DNA from: Dactylorhiza incarnata
Taxonomy: Eukaryota > Streptophyta > Magnoliopsida > Asparagales > Orchidaceae
Assembly (NCBI GenBank): GCA_033032865.1
Contig: JAWHQI010000273.1
Location: forward strand, 2,666,001 to 2,730,000
Direction of reading: 5' to 3'
DNA: 64,000 nucleotides
Of this stretch, positions 10,394 to 21,240 are shown in pieces. The translations under genes were made by a program, and so were the position numbers. Position 1 is the stretch's first letter. The number at the start of each line of letters is the position of its first letter. Below the pieces are notes generated by a model. The model saw nothing but the letters and a program-made list of their open reading frames with translations. It searched no databases and had not been told where the DNA came from.

Positions 10394-11851
10394 TGACGCG
10401 CTATTTCCACACCGCTAATTAGCAGGCACGAAATGCGGTACGACGGCAGTGCACCGGTCGTTGTCAATTAATAAAAGTAGGGAGTAGCTCCCCGAATATC
10501 GTTCTCAAAGGACCGCAAGTTGGGGAATACGATTTGCTCGTTAGGAAATTAATTATGGGGGGTTCTAAGTTTAACAAAACAAGAGGGGGGTTTGGTTGAT
10601 TTTATAGAACGGGAAATGAGAAAACTAAACACTATGCGGGTCGCAATCACCGCGTCGCTTGGTGGATGGATTTAGTGCAGGCCGCGATGCCGTGCTTCGC
10701 TTAGCGGATGGCCGGTGAGCATATAGATGAGGTGAGTGCAAATGCGAGAGTTGAGGGTCGAAGGCACCTCTTCGCTATCGCTTCTAGCTTTTGCTAGAGC
10801 GAGTGCTAGAACAGGTGGGTGTAAGTAAAGCGGGGGCGGAGCGCATCACAACACAGCATAACGTAAAGACAAGTTCATAAATAAACTTCCATTCATAGAC
10901 AAATAGATGTTCATTTAGTTCATTACAACCATTAAGAGTATAAATCACAAAATGAGAAGGGGTAGAAGTAACCACGAGATGAGAAGCCTCGCCGCGGATC
11001 GTGGTCGGAATGGGGGGTTGTCACGCCTCCTCCAAGCTCAGTCCTTGGTTGCTTCCGGGGTGTAGAGGCTGTCACTACCTCCAACCGCTGCCCGTCTTCT
11101 TCTCAGAGCTGGGTTCACTTCTACTTCACCCAATGGAGATGTCTTCCTCTTGGAATGCTGGCCGTAGATGGCGGAGAATGCTTTCCCAAGGGGACGAATG
11201 GAAGGAGGGACCTTGGAGTGGAGGAACGGCGGAGTCGCGCGCAGAAATCGCGCCTAAAACTGTGCAGGAATCCCTAAAATCGCGGAACAACGGGTTAAAT
11301 AGGGAGCAGAATAAGTACTGCGCACGGTCAGTGGCGCATGACCAATGGTCGTGCGCGAAGGAATGCCTGTGATCGTGCGCAGTCAACCTGTAGCAAAGAA
11401 AAAATAGAAAACAATGCACGGTCAGGGGCGCACGACCAGTGGTCGTGCGCGAAGAAATGCCTGTGATCGTGCACATAACTTCGCACCGATCACGATCTGG
11501 GCTGGTAATTAACGCACGACCAATGGTCGTGCGCCTGATCGTGCGCGAAGGAATGCGCACGATCAGAGGCTTTTTATGCCAAAAATCACCCCGCACCATC
11601 CCGAACATGCACACGATCCCAGGACCTGCAGGAAAAGTACAAATAACCACGATCCGTGCACACCACCGGATCCATAACACAGGCATACAGTAATATATCG
11701 GAAAAATATGCCATAAAGGGGGAAGGATTGCACAAAAGGCGCAGAAATGCAATGCTATCAATATAAGCGTATATGAACAGCAAATGAAGTGCAATGACAC
11801 TAAAACAAACCCAAATTAGGCCGGAAATCACTGTATAAACCAGACTCATCA
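10394..11851 (-). repeat. Ath-A 5' LTR (minus orientation)
   Basis: 1458 bp, minus-strand start TGATGAGTC at 11851, end CA at 10395-10394. Shares with Ath-B the block around the GCATCGCGG motif (about 10680-10710). It also carries GCGCACGACC dyads near 11325-11352, 11428-11450 and 11512-11535, and a minus-strand TATA-like CTATTTAA at 11302-11295. More diverged than the Ath-B and Ath-C LTRs. Confidence 0.85.
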
Positions 11852-12876
11852 GCCAGCACAAAACACCAAAAGAAAATTACAAATTTGAAGATAACACGAG
11901 ACCGCGCGGTCTCCCCTTGCGACCTCAGCAACTCGCCAACCCGCAAACCACAGCCAACCTCAGAACAACACCAGACCGCTGATCAGAGTGCACCCTTCCT
12001 TTCGAACTCCTGATTCTCCCAAACTCCAGCACCACAACTCCAAGCCGCAGAATGCCCGAACACTTTCAGAGGAAGAGGTGATCGCTGCTGCCCGCACTAT
12101 CCGCAGAAGCTGCACTAGAAGAGTTCAATCAGCAGACCGCCCGGTCAGATAATCTCAGACCGCAGGAAAGAAGAAAGTTCAGCTTACACTTGGTGTGTAT
12201 TAATTATTGTTGCCGATGAGTCCTATTTATAGGCGTGAGACCTGATCCAGTCACCACCCTATGAGATAGGATCACCACCCTCCAGACCGCGCGACCTGAC
12301 TGGTCACACCGAGCGATCAGCAATAGTACTCCTGCTTCATTTTGGTGAACTCGCCAGCTTCAACATCAACCATGAGAGATCGCCACTCTCACAGCAGATC
12401 GCGACTCCAAAGTAGATCGCCAGACCGCCCAAAGCTGTTCACCCTCTACGTTCGTCCAAGACCGCGAACACAACCAGTTCGCCATCAACCCGCAAACTCT
12501 TGTCTACATGCCGGTCTCCTCCTGAGACCGCGAACAGCGACCAGCTTGCATACCAGTCTCCTCCTGAGACCGCGAACTGAGACCGCGCGACTAAGACCCT
12601 TAGTCCGCGACAACCACAAGAAAGCCCGGTCAGCCACCAGACCGCATTCTGGAGAAAACCTGGAACAAGCTGTGCGGTCACACCAGACCGCCACAGCCTT
12701 GAAGAGGACAGCACGCCACGCGGTCACGCACAGACTGCGCACACCTAAAGACGAACAACCCGCTATGCGATCAGAGACAGACCACCAAGTCGTGCGGTCA
12801 CGCCAGACCGCCCGACCTCCTCCCAGATCGCCCATGTCCAAAAACCCTCCAAACTTCCACTTCAACAGTTTCAACA
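11852..12876 (-). repeat. Copia-type LTR, minus orientation, truncated by Ath-A
   Basis: The minus-strand start TGTTGAAACTG at 12876 matches the start of the plus-strand LTR at 13300. It carries a TATA box (minus TATAAATA, 12231-12224) and many GACCGC/GCGGTC elements, including the 16-base perfect palindrome GAGACCGCGCGGTCTC at 11898-11913. The far end is lost where Ath-A inserted (target bases GCCAG, 11852-11856). It interrupts the RNase H frame that resumes at 12877. Confidence 0.7.
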
Positions 12877-13305
12877 GGTTATGTCTTTATGACGGGCCCC
12901 ACAGCTATCTCTTGGTGCAGAAAAAAGCAGGACCCGGTGTCCGTAACTACCACAGAAGCGGAATACAAGGCTTCGGCCTTGGCAGCTCAGGAAGCCGTTT
13001 GGCTCAGGAGGTTGGTGGAGGTCGTTCATGAGGAGGTTCAAGGTCCCACTATGCTATGCGGGGACAATGAGAGTGCTCTCAAGCTGGTTAACAATCTAGT
13101 CTGTCACGCGAGGACCAAGCATATAGAGATTGAGCACCATTTCATTCGTAAAAAGGTGTTGGGAGGATCTCTTATGGTCGAGCATGTTCGGAGTGCGGAC
13201 AATGTCGCAGACATCTTCACAAAGCCGCTGGCGAAGGGACCGTTCACACGGTTGCGGAGTTTACTCGGGCTAGTCTCCACTTCCCACTTCAAGGGGGAGT
13301 GTTGA
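12877..13305 (+). pseudogene. pol: Cop-1: copia RNase H, C-terminal fragment
   Basis: One open frame from 12877 to the stop at 13303-13305, starting abruptly at the edge of the minus LTR. It shows the typical end of a Ty1/copia polyprotein: AISWCRKKQ, TTEAEY, AAQEAVWLRR, LCGDNESA, then HIEIEHHFIR and DNVADIFTKPL. RNase H removes the RNA strand during reverse transcription. The N-terminal part and the rest of pol have been displaced or lost. A purine-rich stretch (AAGGGGGAGT, 13291-13300) and an LTR follow immediately, so this is the true 3' end of an element. The frame itself contains no stops, so the break is structural. Confidence 0.88.
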
Positions 13306-14441
13306 AATTTTGAAGTGGTGTGGAGGAGACCGGGCGGTCTGGTTTGGGAGATCGCGGAGACCGCGCGGCTTGTATGTTATTTGCCGGTATGGCTATGCCG
13401 GTTTGTTCTGGCGGTCTGCTGGTTGTTCCAGTTTGTTCTTTGTAGCTGCGGTCTGCTCCCGAGTTGTTCTGCTGGTTGGCCTGTCTTCCTTGTTGGAAGA
13501 CCGGGCAGGTTGTTCTTATATGACCGTCTATCTGGGCGGTCTATCCTAGCGATCTGGCGACTTGTCCTAAGTCGGCCAGATGGTTCCTGGTTTTCTCCTG
13601 GTGGTCTAAGGGAGGAGTTCCATTGTGATCGTGCGGCTTGTGCGCGGTCTCGTGTTCGCGCGGCTTGTGCGTGAGCTGCCTGCTGTTCTGCGGTCTTGGT
13701 CGGATGATCGTCCAAGTGGTCTGATCGCGCGGTCTGTCTTTTAAGACAGTTGGCGATCTGATGGGTGGTGACTGTATCCCGGTTTGTGCGGTGACGACAT
13801 CCGTTTACCCGCCTATAAATAGGGGTGCATGGCCCGTCATTCATAACGAGAACTGTAAGAACTGAGCCTGGGTTAATTCGTGCGGTCTCACCTTGAGGTC
13901 GGGCGGTCTCGGAAGCGAGCTGACTGTTTGTTGTGTTCGCAGGTTTGCGATCAGCAGGTTGCAGTCTTCTTCCTTGGTGATTCCCAACGGCTTGAATAAA
14001 CAGCTTGGCAGTGGTCTGTCCGCGAGTTGGTTTATGTTTGTTCTTGTGCTGTTCGCAGCGAGCTCAGCGATTAGGTGACCTTCAGCGGTTAGGCGATCTG
14101 AGTTGCGGTCTGGCGACAGCTTCAGTTCCTTGTTCCAATAAAGCTCTAGTTCGTGCGGTCTGAGGTGCGGTCTTGCAGTGCTGGCAGTCTGTCTGGTTTC
14201 TATTCGTGCGATCTCAGGACAAGCCGAGAGAGTTCTGGAGTGGTGCGGCTTGTGCGGTCTCAGCTTGTTTAGCCGCCAGCTTTGCTTTTCTTAGTGTGTT
14301 TTGTTCTCCTCGTCTCCGTGATTCTGATGAATAATGTCTCGCCATGTATGCCTCGCAATGTAAATGAAGATTGTGTTTCAATAAAGTTTCTTGTGTTGCT
14401 GTGTGACTTTGTGGTTGTTTGGCTTTAACTCAGTTGATACA
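13300..14441 (+). repeat. Cop-1 3' LTR
   Basis: Starts TGTTGAAATTTTG after the purine tract. TATAAATA lies at 13814-13821 and AATAAA near 14379; the end is placed at GATACA (about 14441) and is approximate. It is studded with GACCGC/GCGGTC half-sites and the motif GACCGCGCGG, as in the opposite-strand LTR at 11852-12876. Confidence 0.7.
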
Positions 14442-15796
14442 ACTCCTGCTTACTCCTAAACGGTCCAATTTCAAAAATGGTAACAAAAATCAATAGGTCT
14501 CTCGTCCTATAATTGATTACCTAAAAGTTGCTTTACGTTGTGAACCCCACTATTGGATTTGACTCCAATCTGGGAGATTTTCGTCATCCTCTCTCGAGGG
14601 GTGCGTGCAACTCTCTTTACCCTTGAGTGATCGATTCATACTTTGAGCCTCTCGGCTAACTAGGTATGAAAACTTAAGCGAAGATCATACATCGAAAATA
14701 TGGCCACGCTAGTTAAAAGTCAAGGGTAATTCAAGTATTTATAATAACAAAAAAATAGAGCTTTAGGAAATCATAACTTGATTCCTCGGATCATTTCGAT
14801 CGAGCACTAATGAGAATTAGTTAATCATGGTGGAGGGGAAAGAGAAAGAAAAATAAAATTGCATAAAGGGAAAATTAACTAAGGTAGAAGGAGACAAATA
14901 AAGATAGCCAAACTAAAATTTATTGATAATAAAAACTATTACAAACTTTAAGGAAGAGTACAAAGCTTGGAAACATTAAGATTACAAGCTTAATAAACTA
15001 GTACATGAAAATAAAACTAGAACATTGCATGAAGGGAAGAGAGGGAACATGAAAGCATGCAAGACATGAACAAAAACATGAAATACTCACTAACAGCTCT
15101 AGCAGCACCTCCCCCTCTCCAAATTTTTGAACCCTGGACTCAAGGAGAGCTCTGGAATTTATAGGAAAAATTTCCAAGTTACACACTCTCAGTCACGGGC
15201 GTGACTAAGGGTGTGTAAGCACTGTTCACATCGGATCCTATAGCGGTGTGGGGCTTGCGTGCTGGCGCGGCGGAAAAGTGCATTACACACCCGTGTAATG
15301 TTGGTCACGGGCGTGTAATCTAGCGGCTTCATTAAATGTGGTGTGGGTCCTGCTTGCAGCGCGGAAGTGTGCAATGATTACGCTGGAAACTCACGGTCGT
15401 GACCTCTGGGTCACGGGCGTGACTTATGTTGACTTCTCGACGGCACCTCCACGTCTTGACAGCAGCTTGCTGGGAAGATTCAAAGATTACACGCCCTTGG
15501 TCATGGGCGTGACTTTGGGTCACAAGCATGACCGAGGGCGTGACTTGCTGTGGACTGGCTCAAACATCGCTGCATCGAATCTAGCTTGATCTTCAGGTTA
15601 CACGCCCTTGGTCACGGGCGTGACTTGTAAATTTCACCAATTTCTCTCAAAATTCTGCAAAAATTGAAATTAAGCTTGGTTAGAATCAAAATTATAAAAT
15701 AACTACTTATATCCTAAAGTAAACATAAAAAAGAAAAATTCAAATTAAGTAATTACAAAAATTTCAATTAAAAAGCTATATAAAAACTACTTATCA
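14442..15796 (-). repeat. Unclassified minus-oriented LTR-like block with GTCACG dyads
   Basis: No coding potential. On the minus strand it runs from a promoter-like part (15625-15150) through a TATA-like TATAAATT (about 15162-15155) into a long AT-rich leader, as LTRs do. The promoter part holds repeated GTCACGGGCGTGAC (15192-15205, 15410-15423, 15611-15624) and several degraded copies (for example near 15300, 15510, 15535). Borders are uncertain. It seems to have replaced the first part of the Cop-2 5' LTR. Confidence 0.5.
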
Positions 15797-16135
15797 ATCA
15801 GCGAAGAATCAAAAAGTTTTTTTATTCTATCGCCTCAATTTCAAGCGCTATTGAAATTAATACTCTTGTAATTATCTTTTGAAATAAAATTAATTCTCAT
15901 CTTCTCTGGTTTTCTAAGATTTTATTTCGTTCAAGAGTTTGTAAGAAAAATCACTTTGGCGCATTTTTTGAAGAAGTTCAAAATTTCTGGAGCGATACCG
16001 CGGAGCGGTAACTACTTATCGCAGGAGGTAGTGATAGAACTCATTTTGCCATTTTTATTCAAAAATCAAAAAGCCCATATTCACCCCCCCCCCCCCCCCC
16101 CCCCCCGCCCTCTAAGGGCGCCTACAGATCCAACA
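15797..16135 (+). repeat. Cop-2 5' LTR remnant
   Basis: The last about 340 bases match 29055-29315 of the 3' LTR with small indels. They include the dyad TACCGCGGAGCGGTA (15996-16010), a long poly(C) run (about 16083-16106) and the closing CTCTAAGGGCG...CCAACA. Confidence 0.8.
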
Positions 16136-16137
16136 CT

Positions 16138-16149
16138 TAGTATCAGAGC
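16138..16149 (+). other. Cop-2 primer binding site, initiator tRNA-Met
   Basis: TAGTATCAGAGC, one base from the standard TGGTATCAGAGC, two bases after the LTR end. Confidence 0.8.
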
Positions 16150-16164
16150 TTAGGTTATTCCAAA

Positions 16165-17597
16165 ATGGTTTTACAACCGGGAAAAATGGCGCACCATAAT
16201 CATGCTTTTCTTGAGGGTCAAGGGATAAGTAGACTACCTCTATTCACCGGTACCGATTGCACTTATTGGAAGACAAGAATGCATTGTTTTTTAATTGCTT
16301 TAGATAATGATGTGTGGAGTATGGTATAAGAATGCTACACTCCACCAACTTTTGTTGTTTGTGAAGTTTCTATGGAAAATCGAGAGACAAAAGGGATGAT
16401 AACGATAAATTGAGATGTAAGAATAACGCTAATGCTATGATTGCTTTATTTTGTGCTTTGGATAGAATGGAATTTAATCGTTCTTGTGCTTGCGAAACTG
16501 CATATGATATATGGAATTTATTAGAAATTACACATGAAGGGACTTCGCAGGTCAAGGATTAAAGCACTTCCAACTTGAATCCGAATATGAGAAATTCCGG
16601 ATGGAGGTGGATGAAAACATAGATTCAATATACACAAGGTTTACCAAGATCATAAATGACACAAAAGTGCTTGAAAATGTTTTCTTCAACGGTGACTTGG
16701 TGAGAAAGATTTCATAGGTCTCTCTCCAAAGTTCAATACAAAGATGACGACCATCACGGAGTCGCACGATCTAAAGAAGCTCCAAACTGAGAGACTCATT
16801 GGGAATCTCAAAACCTATGAGATTGAACTAAAAATTCAATGACGAGAGTACAATGAGGAGCCAAAGAAGAAGGCCTTGGCGTTGAAATCAAAGGAGACCA
16901 ATGGAGAAGATGGTGATGAAGAGGATGATGAGAGCCTGTTTGTGAAGAAGTTTATGAGATTCATGAATAATCTGGAAAGGAGAAACACCTTCCAAAAATA
17001 TTTCATCAACAAGGGATCCTCATCGATGAAAGGAAAAGGTAGTGATGATGACAATGATGAGCAACCACCACAGGAATGCTACCATAGCTGAAGGACCGGA
17101 CACATCCGGAGCCAGTGCCCGAAATATCTGAAAGAGCAAAAGGAAAAGAGGCACAAGGGCAAGGAGAAAAAGAAGTTACTAAAAGTGGCTACATAGGATG
17201 AATCTTCCTACGAGGATTCAAGTGGCCCATCCACTAGCGATGAAGAAGAGTCTAACATGTGCCTTATGGGAAAAAGCAACAAGCCATCTGACGACAAGTG
17301 CAGTGTCCAAAGCGACACTGAGGTACCTCCTCCTACTTTTGATGATTTATATTCTGAGTATTTACACACTTGCAAATATTTTGATAAAGGTTTAAATGAT
17401 ACCGATTTTCTAAAAACTCAAAATAAACTTTTGTTAAAGGAAAACAAAAAATTGTCTAAAGAAGCTCAACTATTACGGAAAGATAATGTGGCTTGCCAAG
17501 AGTGCAATCACTCCTTGGCAAGAATGGAAGATCTTGAAGAAGCTCTTTCTAAGTCCCACTCCACTATTGAATTACTTACTAAGGAAAAAGGGACTTA
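16165..17597 (+). pseudogene. gag: Cop-2 gag remnant with coiled-coil segment
   Basis: Starts at ATG 16165 after the primer site. The first about 55 codons show the copia gag N-terminus (LPLFTGTDCTYWKTRM, then LDNDVWSMV) before a TAA near 16327. Recognisable pieces follow in shifting frames: DIWNLLEITHEGTSQVKD near 16510, a YTRFTKIINDTKVL block near 16630, and an acidic DGDEEDDES segment at 16876-17091. A degraded CCHC knuckle interrupted by TAG lies at about 17080-17130, then a Lys/Glu/Leu-rich coiled coil (17257-17597). It would have formed the capsid. Many stops and at least two frame changes make it non-functional. Confidence 0.75.
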
Positions 17598-17666
17598 GAA
17601 AGAACTTTAAAAACATCTCTTACTCAAATAGAAGAAGGAAAGAAATCTTTTGCGAATCGGTGCGTT

Positions 17667-18131
17667 ATGTTAGTAACGGAAAACACCGCTCTTAAATCTC
17701 GAATTCATGATTTAAACATGGCCATTGAAAATTTTGGTGATGGCCAAAGGTCTCTTGACATGATCTTGGCCAATCAATGCCATGGTAGTGCAAAATATGG
17801 GCTTAGCTATGTTACTGGGAGCTATCACCCAGCGGTAACTATTACCGCCGGTAGTAGCAGTAAACCCAATAATCGTAATTCTTATAATAAAAATCAATTT
17901 CAAAATTTAGATGTAACCTCATCTTCCTGCAAGAGTATATACAGAACTCCGAAAAAGGTCTCAACCCCTTTTATATCGTGTGCCAAATGTTATATATTTG
18001 GGCACACCTCAGACTCATGTAGGAAGAAGGGGCGAAGTGGGTTAAAACAAATCTGGGTGCCTAAGGTTTCCACCTATTCTATAGGGGGAACCTCTTGGGT
18101 ATCCAGATCTTTACTCTCATCCTCTTTTTAG
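17667..18131 (+). pseudogene. Cop-2 gag-protease linker with CCHC zinc knuckle
   Basis: A 154-codon open piece. It continues the coiled coil, then shows an Asn/Ser-rich linker and a complete zinc knuckle (CAKCYIFGHTSDSC, about 17980-18020) followed by a basic KKGRSG segment. The DNA of the linker contains the dyad GCGGTAACTATTACCGC at 17832-17848, the same half-site as in this element's LTRs. The piece ends at a TAG just before the protease frame. Confidence 0.75.
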
Positions 18132-18161
18132 GTATGTTGGCAGGTTAAGGATAATGAAGAC

Positions 18162-18722
18162 ATGTGGTATTTGGACTCGGGATGTTCCAAACACATGACG
18201 GGCAACAAAGCAAAGTTCCTTTGCCTTGAGATGAAGAAAGGAGGGATGGTGACATTCAGAGACAACGGAAAAGGAAGGAGCATAGGCATCGACACAGTGG
18301 GTAATGAATTGTTTTCAATTTCTAATGTTTTGTTTGTAGAAGGTTTGAAGCATAATTTAATTTCAATTAGTCAATTATGTGATAAAGGTTTTAATGTATT
18401 ATTTGAATCATCTACACACATTTGCAAAATCTTAAATTATAAAACAAATGAAGTCATACTCACTGCACCTAGAATGCATAATGTTTATATGATTACCTTT
18501 AATAATCTTTCAAATTTTTCTTTAAAATGTTTTATCTCTAAAAATGAAGAATTAGAACTTTGGCATAGGCGCCTTGGTCACTCTAGCACCAAGCTTATTT
18601 TGAATTTATCAAAAGATAAATTAATTATGGGATTACCTATGCTTAATTGTAATATATCTTCTCTCTGTATGCCTTGCCAAAAAGGAAAATTTTCAAAAAG
18701 ATTTTTTAAAAGCAAAATGTAA
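18162..18722 (+). pseudogene. pol: Cop-2 aspartic protease and GAG-pre-integrase domain
   Basis: Begins in the copia protease signature WYLDSGCSKHMTG (Asp of the DSG triad near 18173), continues with LKHNLISISQLCDKG, and reaches the GAG-pre-integrase zinc region: LWHRRLGHSS near 18560 and CMPCQKGK near 18668. The protease would cut the polyprotein; the His/Cys region belongs to the N-terminal integrase zinc domain. The frame is open for 186 codons and ends in a TAA at 18720-18722, after which the integrase core continues in another frame. Confidence 0.88.
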
Positions 18723-18754
18723 TTTCTACTACTATACCACTTCAATTAATTCAC

Positions 18755-19572
18755 ATGGATTTATTGGGACCGGTTAGAACTTCTAGTATAGGAGGTAGAA
18801 AAAACACTTTTGTGTTAATTGATGATTATTCTAGATTTTGTTGGACTATATTTCTATCTTCCAAATCCGATGCATTTCTTGAATTTACTACATTATGCAT
18901 TCGCATTCAAAATGAACTTGATTTAAAAATAAATGCATAGGATTGGATCATGGAGGAGAATTTGAAAATGATAAGTTTTCTTCTTTTTGTAATGATCTTG
19001 GAATTAAGAATGAATGTTTTGCTCTACACATCCCACAACAAAATGGTGTAGTAGAGAGGAAAAATAAAACTCTTCAAGAACTAGCACGCACTATGCTATC
19101 CGAATATGGGTTGCCTAGATCATTTTGGGCAGAAGTTGTTAATACTTCATGTTATATTATTAATCGTGTCATGCTTCGCCCAATCATAAAATTAACATCT
19201 TATAAGCTATATTTTAAAAAGAAACCTAATGTATCTTATTTTCATGTTTTTGGTTGCAAATGTTTTATTTTAAACACTAGAGATGCATCAGGAAAATTTG
19301 ATGAAAAATGTTATGAGGGAATTTTCATTGGCTACTCTTCAACTAGTAAGGCTTATAGAATATATAACAAAAGAACAAAAACAATTAAAGAGTCTATTCA
19401 TGTAAGATTTGATGAGATTGTTCCTTGTATAGATGCTAATTCTACAGGAAACGAAGAGGAACCCCTTTCCCCTTTGGAGCATGATAATGATAAATCACTT
19501 GGAGGAAAAGAAGAAGAAAAAGTGGAGAAAGAAGAAGAAAAAGAAGATTATGTTCCTCCATGTGTGCTATAG
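18755..19572 (+). pseudogene. pol: Cop-2 integrase core
   Basis: The integrase is split in two frames (18755-18940 and 18943-19572) by a stop and frameshift near 18940. All three catalytic acidic positions are visible: Asp of MDLLGP, Asp of DHGGEF (about 18947) and Glu of VVERKN (about 19053). QQNGVVERKN and the ARTML...W.EAV-type block follow, then FGCKCF and GYSSTSKAYRIYN of the C-terminal region and an acidic Glu/Lys tail. It would insert the cDNA into the chromosome. Confidence 0.88.
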
Positions 19573-19664
19573 TTTTCAAAGGACCATCCAAGGGAGCTTG
19601 TCATTAGAGAACCATCAAAAGGGGTAACTACTCATTCTACTTTAAATGAGTCATTTTCGAACCT

Positions 19665-20554
19665 TTGTTTTGTATCCGAAATAGAACAAAAAATATTTCA
19701 ACCACTTTAAATGATGAATTTTGGTTTTTAGCCATAAATGAAGAACTAAATCAATTTGAACGCAATAAGGTTTGGAATCTGATGCCATCTAGTCATCCGG
19801 TTATAGGTGTTAAATGGATATTTAAAAATAAATTAGATGGTGATTCTATAATTATAAGGAATAAAGCTAAACTAGTTGCAGAGGGATATTCTGAAATCGA
19901 ATGGGTAGATTTTTATGAAACTTTTGCACCATTTGCTCGTTTAGAATCCATTAGAATTTTTCTTGCATTTGCGAGTTTTAAAAAGTATAAATTATTTCAA
20001 ATGGATGTTAAAAGTGCATTTTTAAACAAGATTATAAAAGAAGAAGTTTATGTTAAACAACCCCCAGTTTTATTAATGAAAAATTTCCTAATCATGTGTA
20101 TAAATTGGAAAAAGTGCTTTATGGTTTGAAACAAGCGCCACATGCTTGGTATGGAAGATTAACATCATTTTTGTTAAAGCACGGATATACTATGGGAAGT
20201 GCGGATAACACACTCTTCATTAAGCATGTTAATAATGATTTGATTATATTGCAAATTTATGTGGATGATATTATTTTTGGAGCCACTAATGAAGAGTTGT
20301 GTAATGAAGTAGTTTTAGTGATGAAAAATGAATTTGAAATGAGCTTGGTAGGAGAACTCAAATATTTTATAGGATTTCAAATCACGCAAAGACATGATGG
20401 TATTTTTATTTGTCAATCTAAATATGTTCATGATATTCTTAAAAGATTTGGATTTGAAAACCTAAAGCAAGCAAATACTCCTATGAGCGTATCACTAAAA
20501 TTGGGAAAGATGAAGTCGGTATTTCTATTGATTAAACATTATATAGTGGAATGA
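19665..20554 (+). pseudogene. pol: Cop-2 reverse transcriptase
   Basis: Two overlapping frames (19665-20129 and 20096-20554). The N-terminal part has VKWIFKNKLDGD, FYETFAPFARLESIR and FQMDVKSAFLN (first catalytic Asp). The second has LYGLKQAPHAWY and the active-site box YVDDIIFGA near 20260, then LKYFIGFQI and YVHDILKRFG. This is a typical copia RVT_2 domain. One frameshift near 20100 breaks it; otherwise motifs are well kept. Confidence 0.9.
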
Positions 20555-21240
20555 TTGGATCATTATTATATTTGAGTGCATCTAGACCCATTATTATGTT
20601 TTCCGTTTGTTAATGTGCTAGATTTCAGGCTAACCCCAAAGAATCACATTTAAAAGCTGTTAAATGAATTTTTAGATATCTAATCGGAACAACTAGATTA
20701 GGCTTGTGGTATCCTCATAATGATTCCTTTATTTTACATGGATTTTCTGATTCGGACTATGCGGGATGTTCATTAGATCATAAGAGCACTAGTGGCACGT
20801 GTCATTTTATTGGCCCTTCACATGTATCTTGGTCGAGTAAGAACAAGAATTTTTTTGCCCTCTCCACCACCGAGGTCGAATATATCGCACTAGGTAGTTG
20901 TTGTGCACAAGCTTTATGGATGACTCAAACATTAGAAGACTTTTGAGTTCATCTACGTAACATTGAATTAGAATGTCAAAACATATAGATGTCCAACATC
21001 ATATGTCCAACATATAGATGTCCAACATCATTTTATTAGGGATCTTACTAACAATCCTGTACATCACTCTACATCTAAACATATAGATGTCCAACATCAT
21101 TTTATTAGGGATCATATTAAAAGGGAACATATGAGAATCAATTTTATCGGAACTGAATATCAACTTGTGGATATCTTTACCAAACTTCTCCCCAATGCTA
21201 GATTCAACATGCTTAGATTAGAATTGGGAGTGTTAGATAT
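20555..21240 (+). pseudogene. pol: Cop-2 RNase H and polyprotein C-terminus with internal duplication
   Basis: 20704-20946 encodes HGFSDSDYAGCSLDHKSTSG, VSWSSKN and STTEVEY, typical of copia RNase H. Beyond a TGA near 20944 the end of the domain is recognisable to LVDIFTKLLPN near 21165. A segment with the sequence for KHIDVQHHFIRD is duplicated: about 21016-21050 is repeated at about 21081-21115, with a shorter partial copy before it. Confidence 0.82.

Larger units (their letters stand above)
1..11851 (-). mobile_element. Ath-A: Athila-like non-autonomous LTR retrotransposon, minus strand, left end outside window
   Basis: Read on the minus strand the order is 5' LTR (11851-10394), tRNA-Asp primer site (10387-10370), ORF1 (10190-9057), stem-loop, promoter-like block, and ORF2 (8582-8066 continuing at 804-1). 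The 3' part and 3' LTR lie left of base 1. Ath-B interrupts it at 805-8070. The right boundary is the minus-strand LTR start TGATGAGTC; the five bases beyond it (11852-11856, GCCAG) are the expected target duplication, but its partner is outside the window. No reverse transcriptase, RNase H or integrase is visible, and the same gene order recurs in Ath-C, so lack of pol seems to be a family trait rather than decay. Assignment to the Athila side of Ty3/gypsy rests on the primer site and the ORF2 type. Confidence 0.85.
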
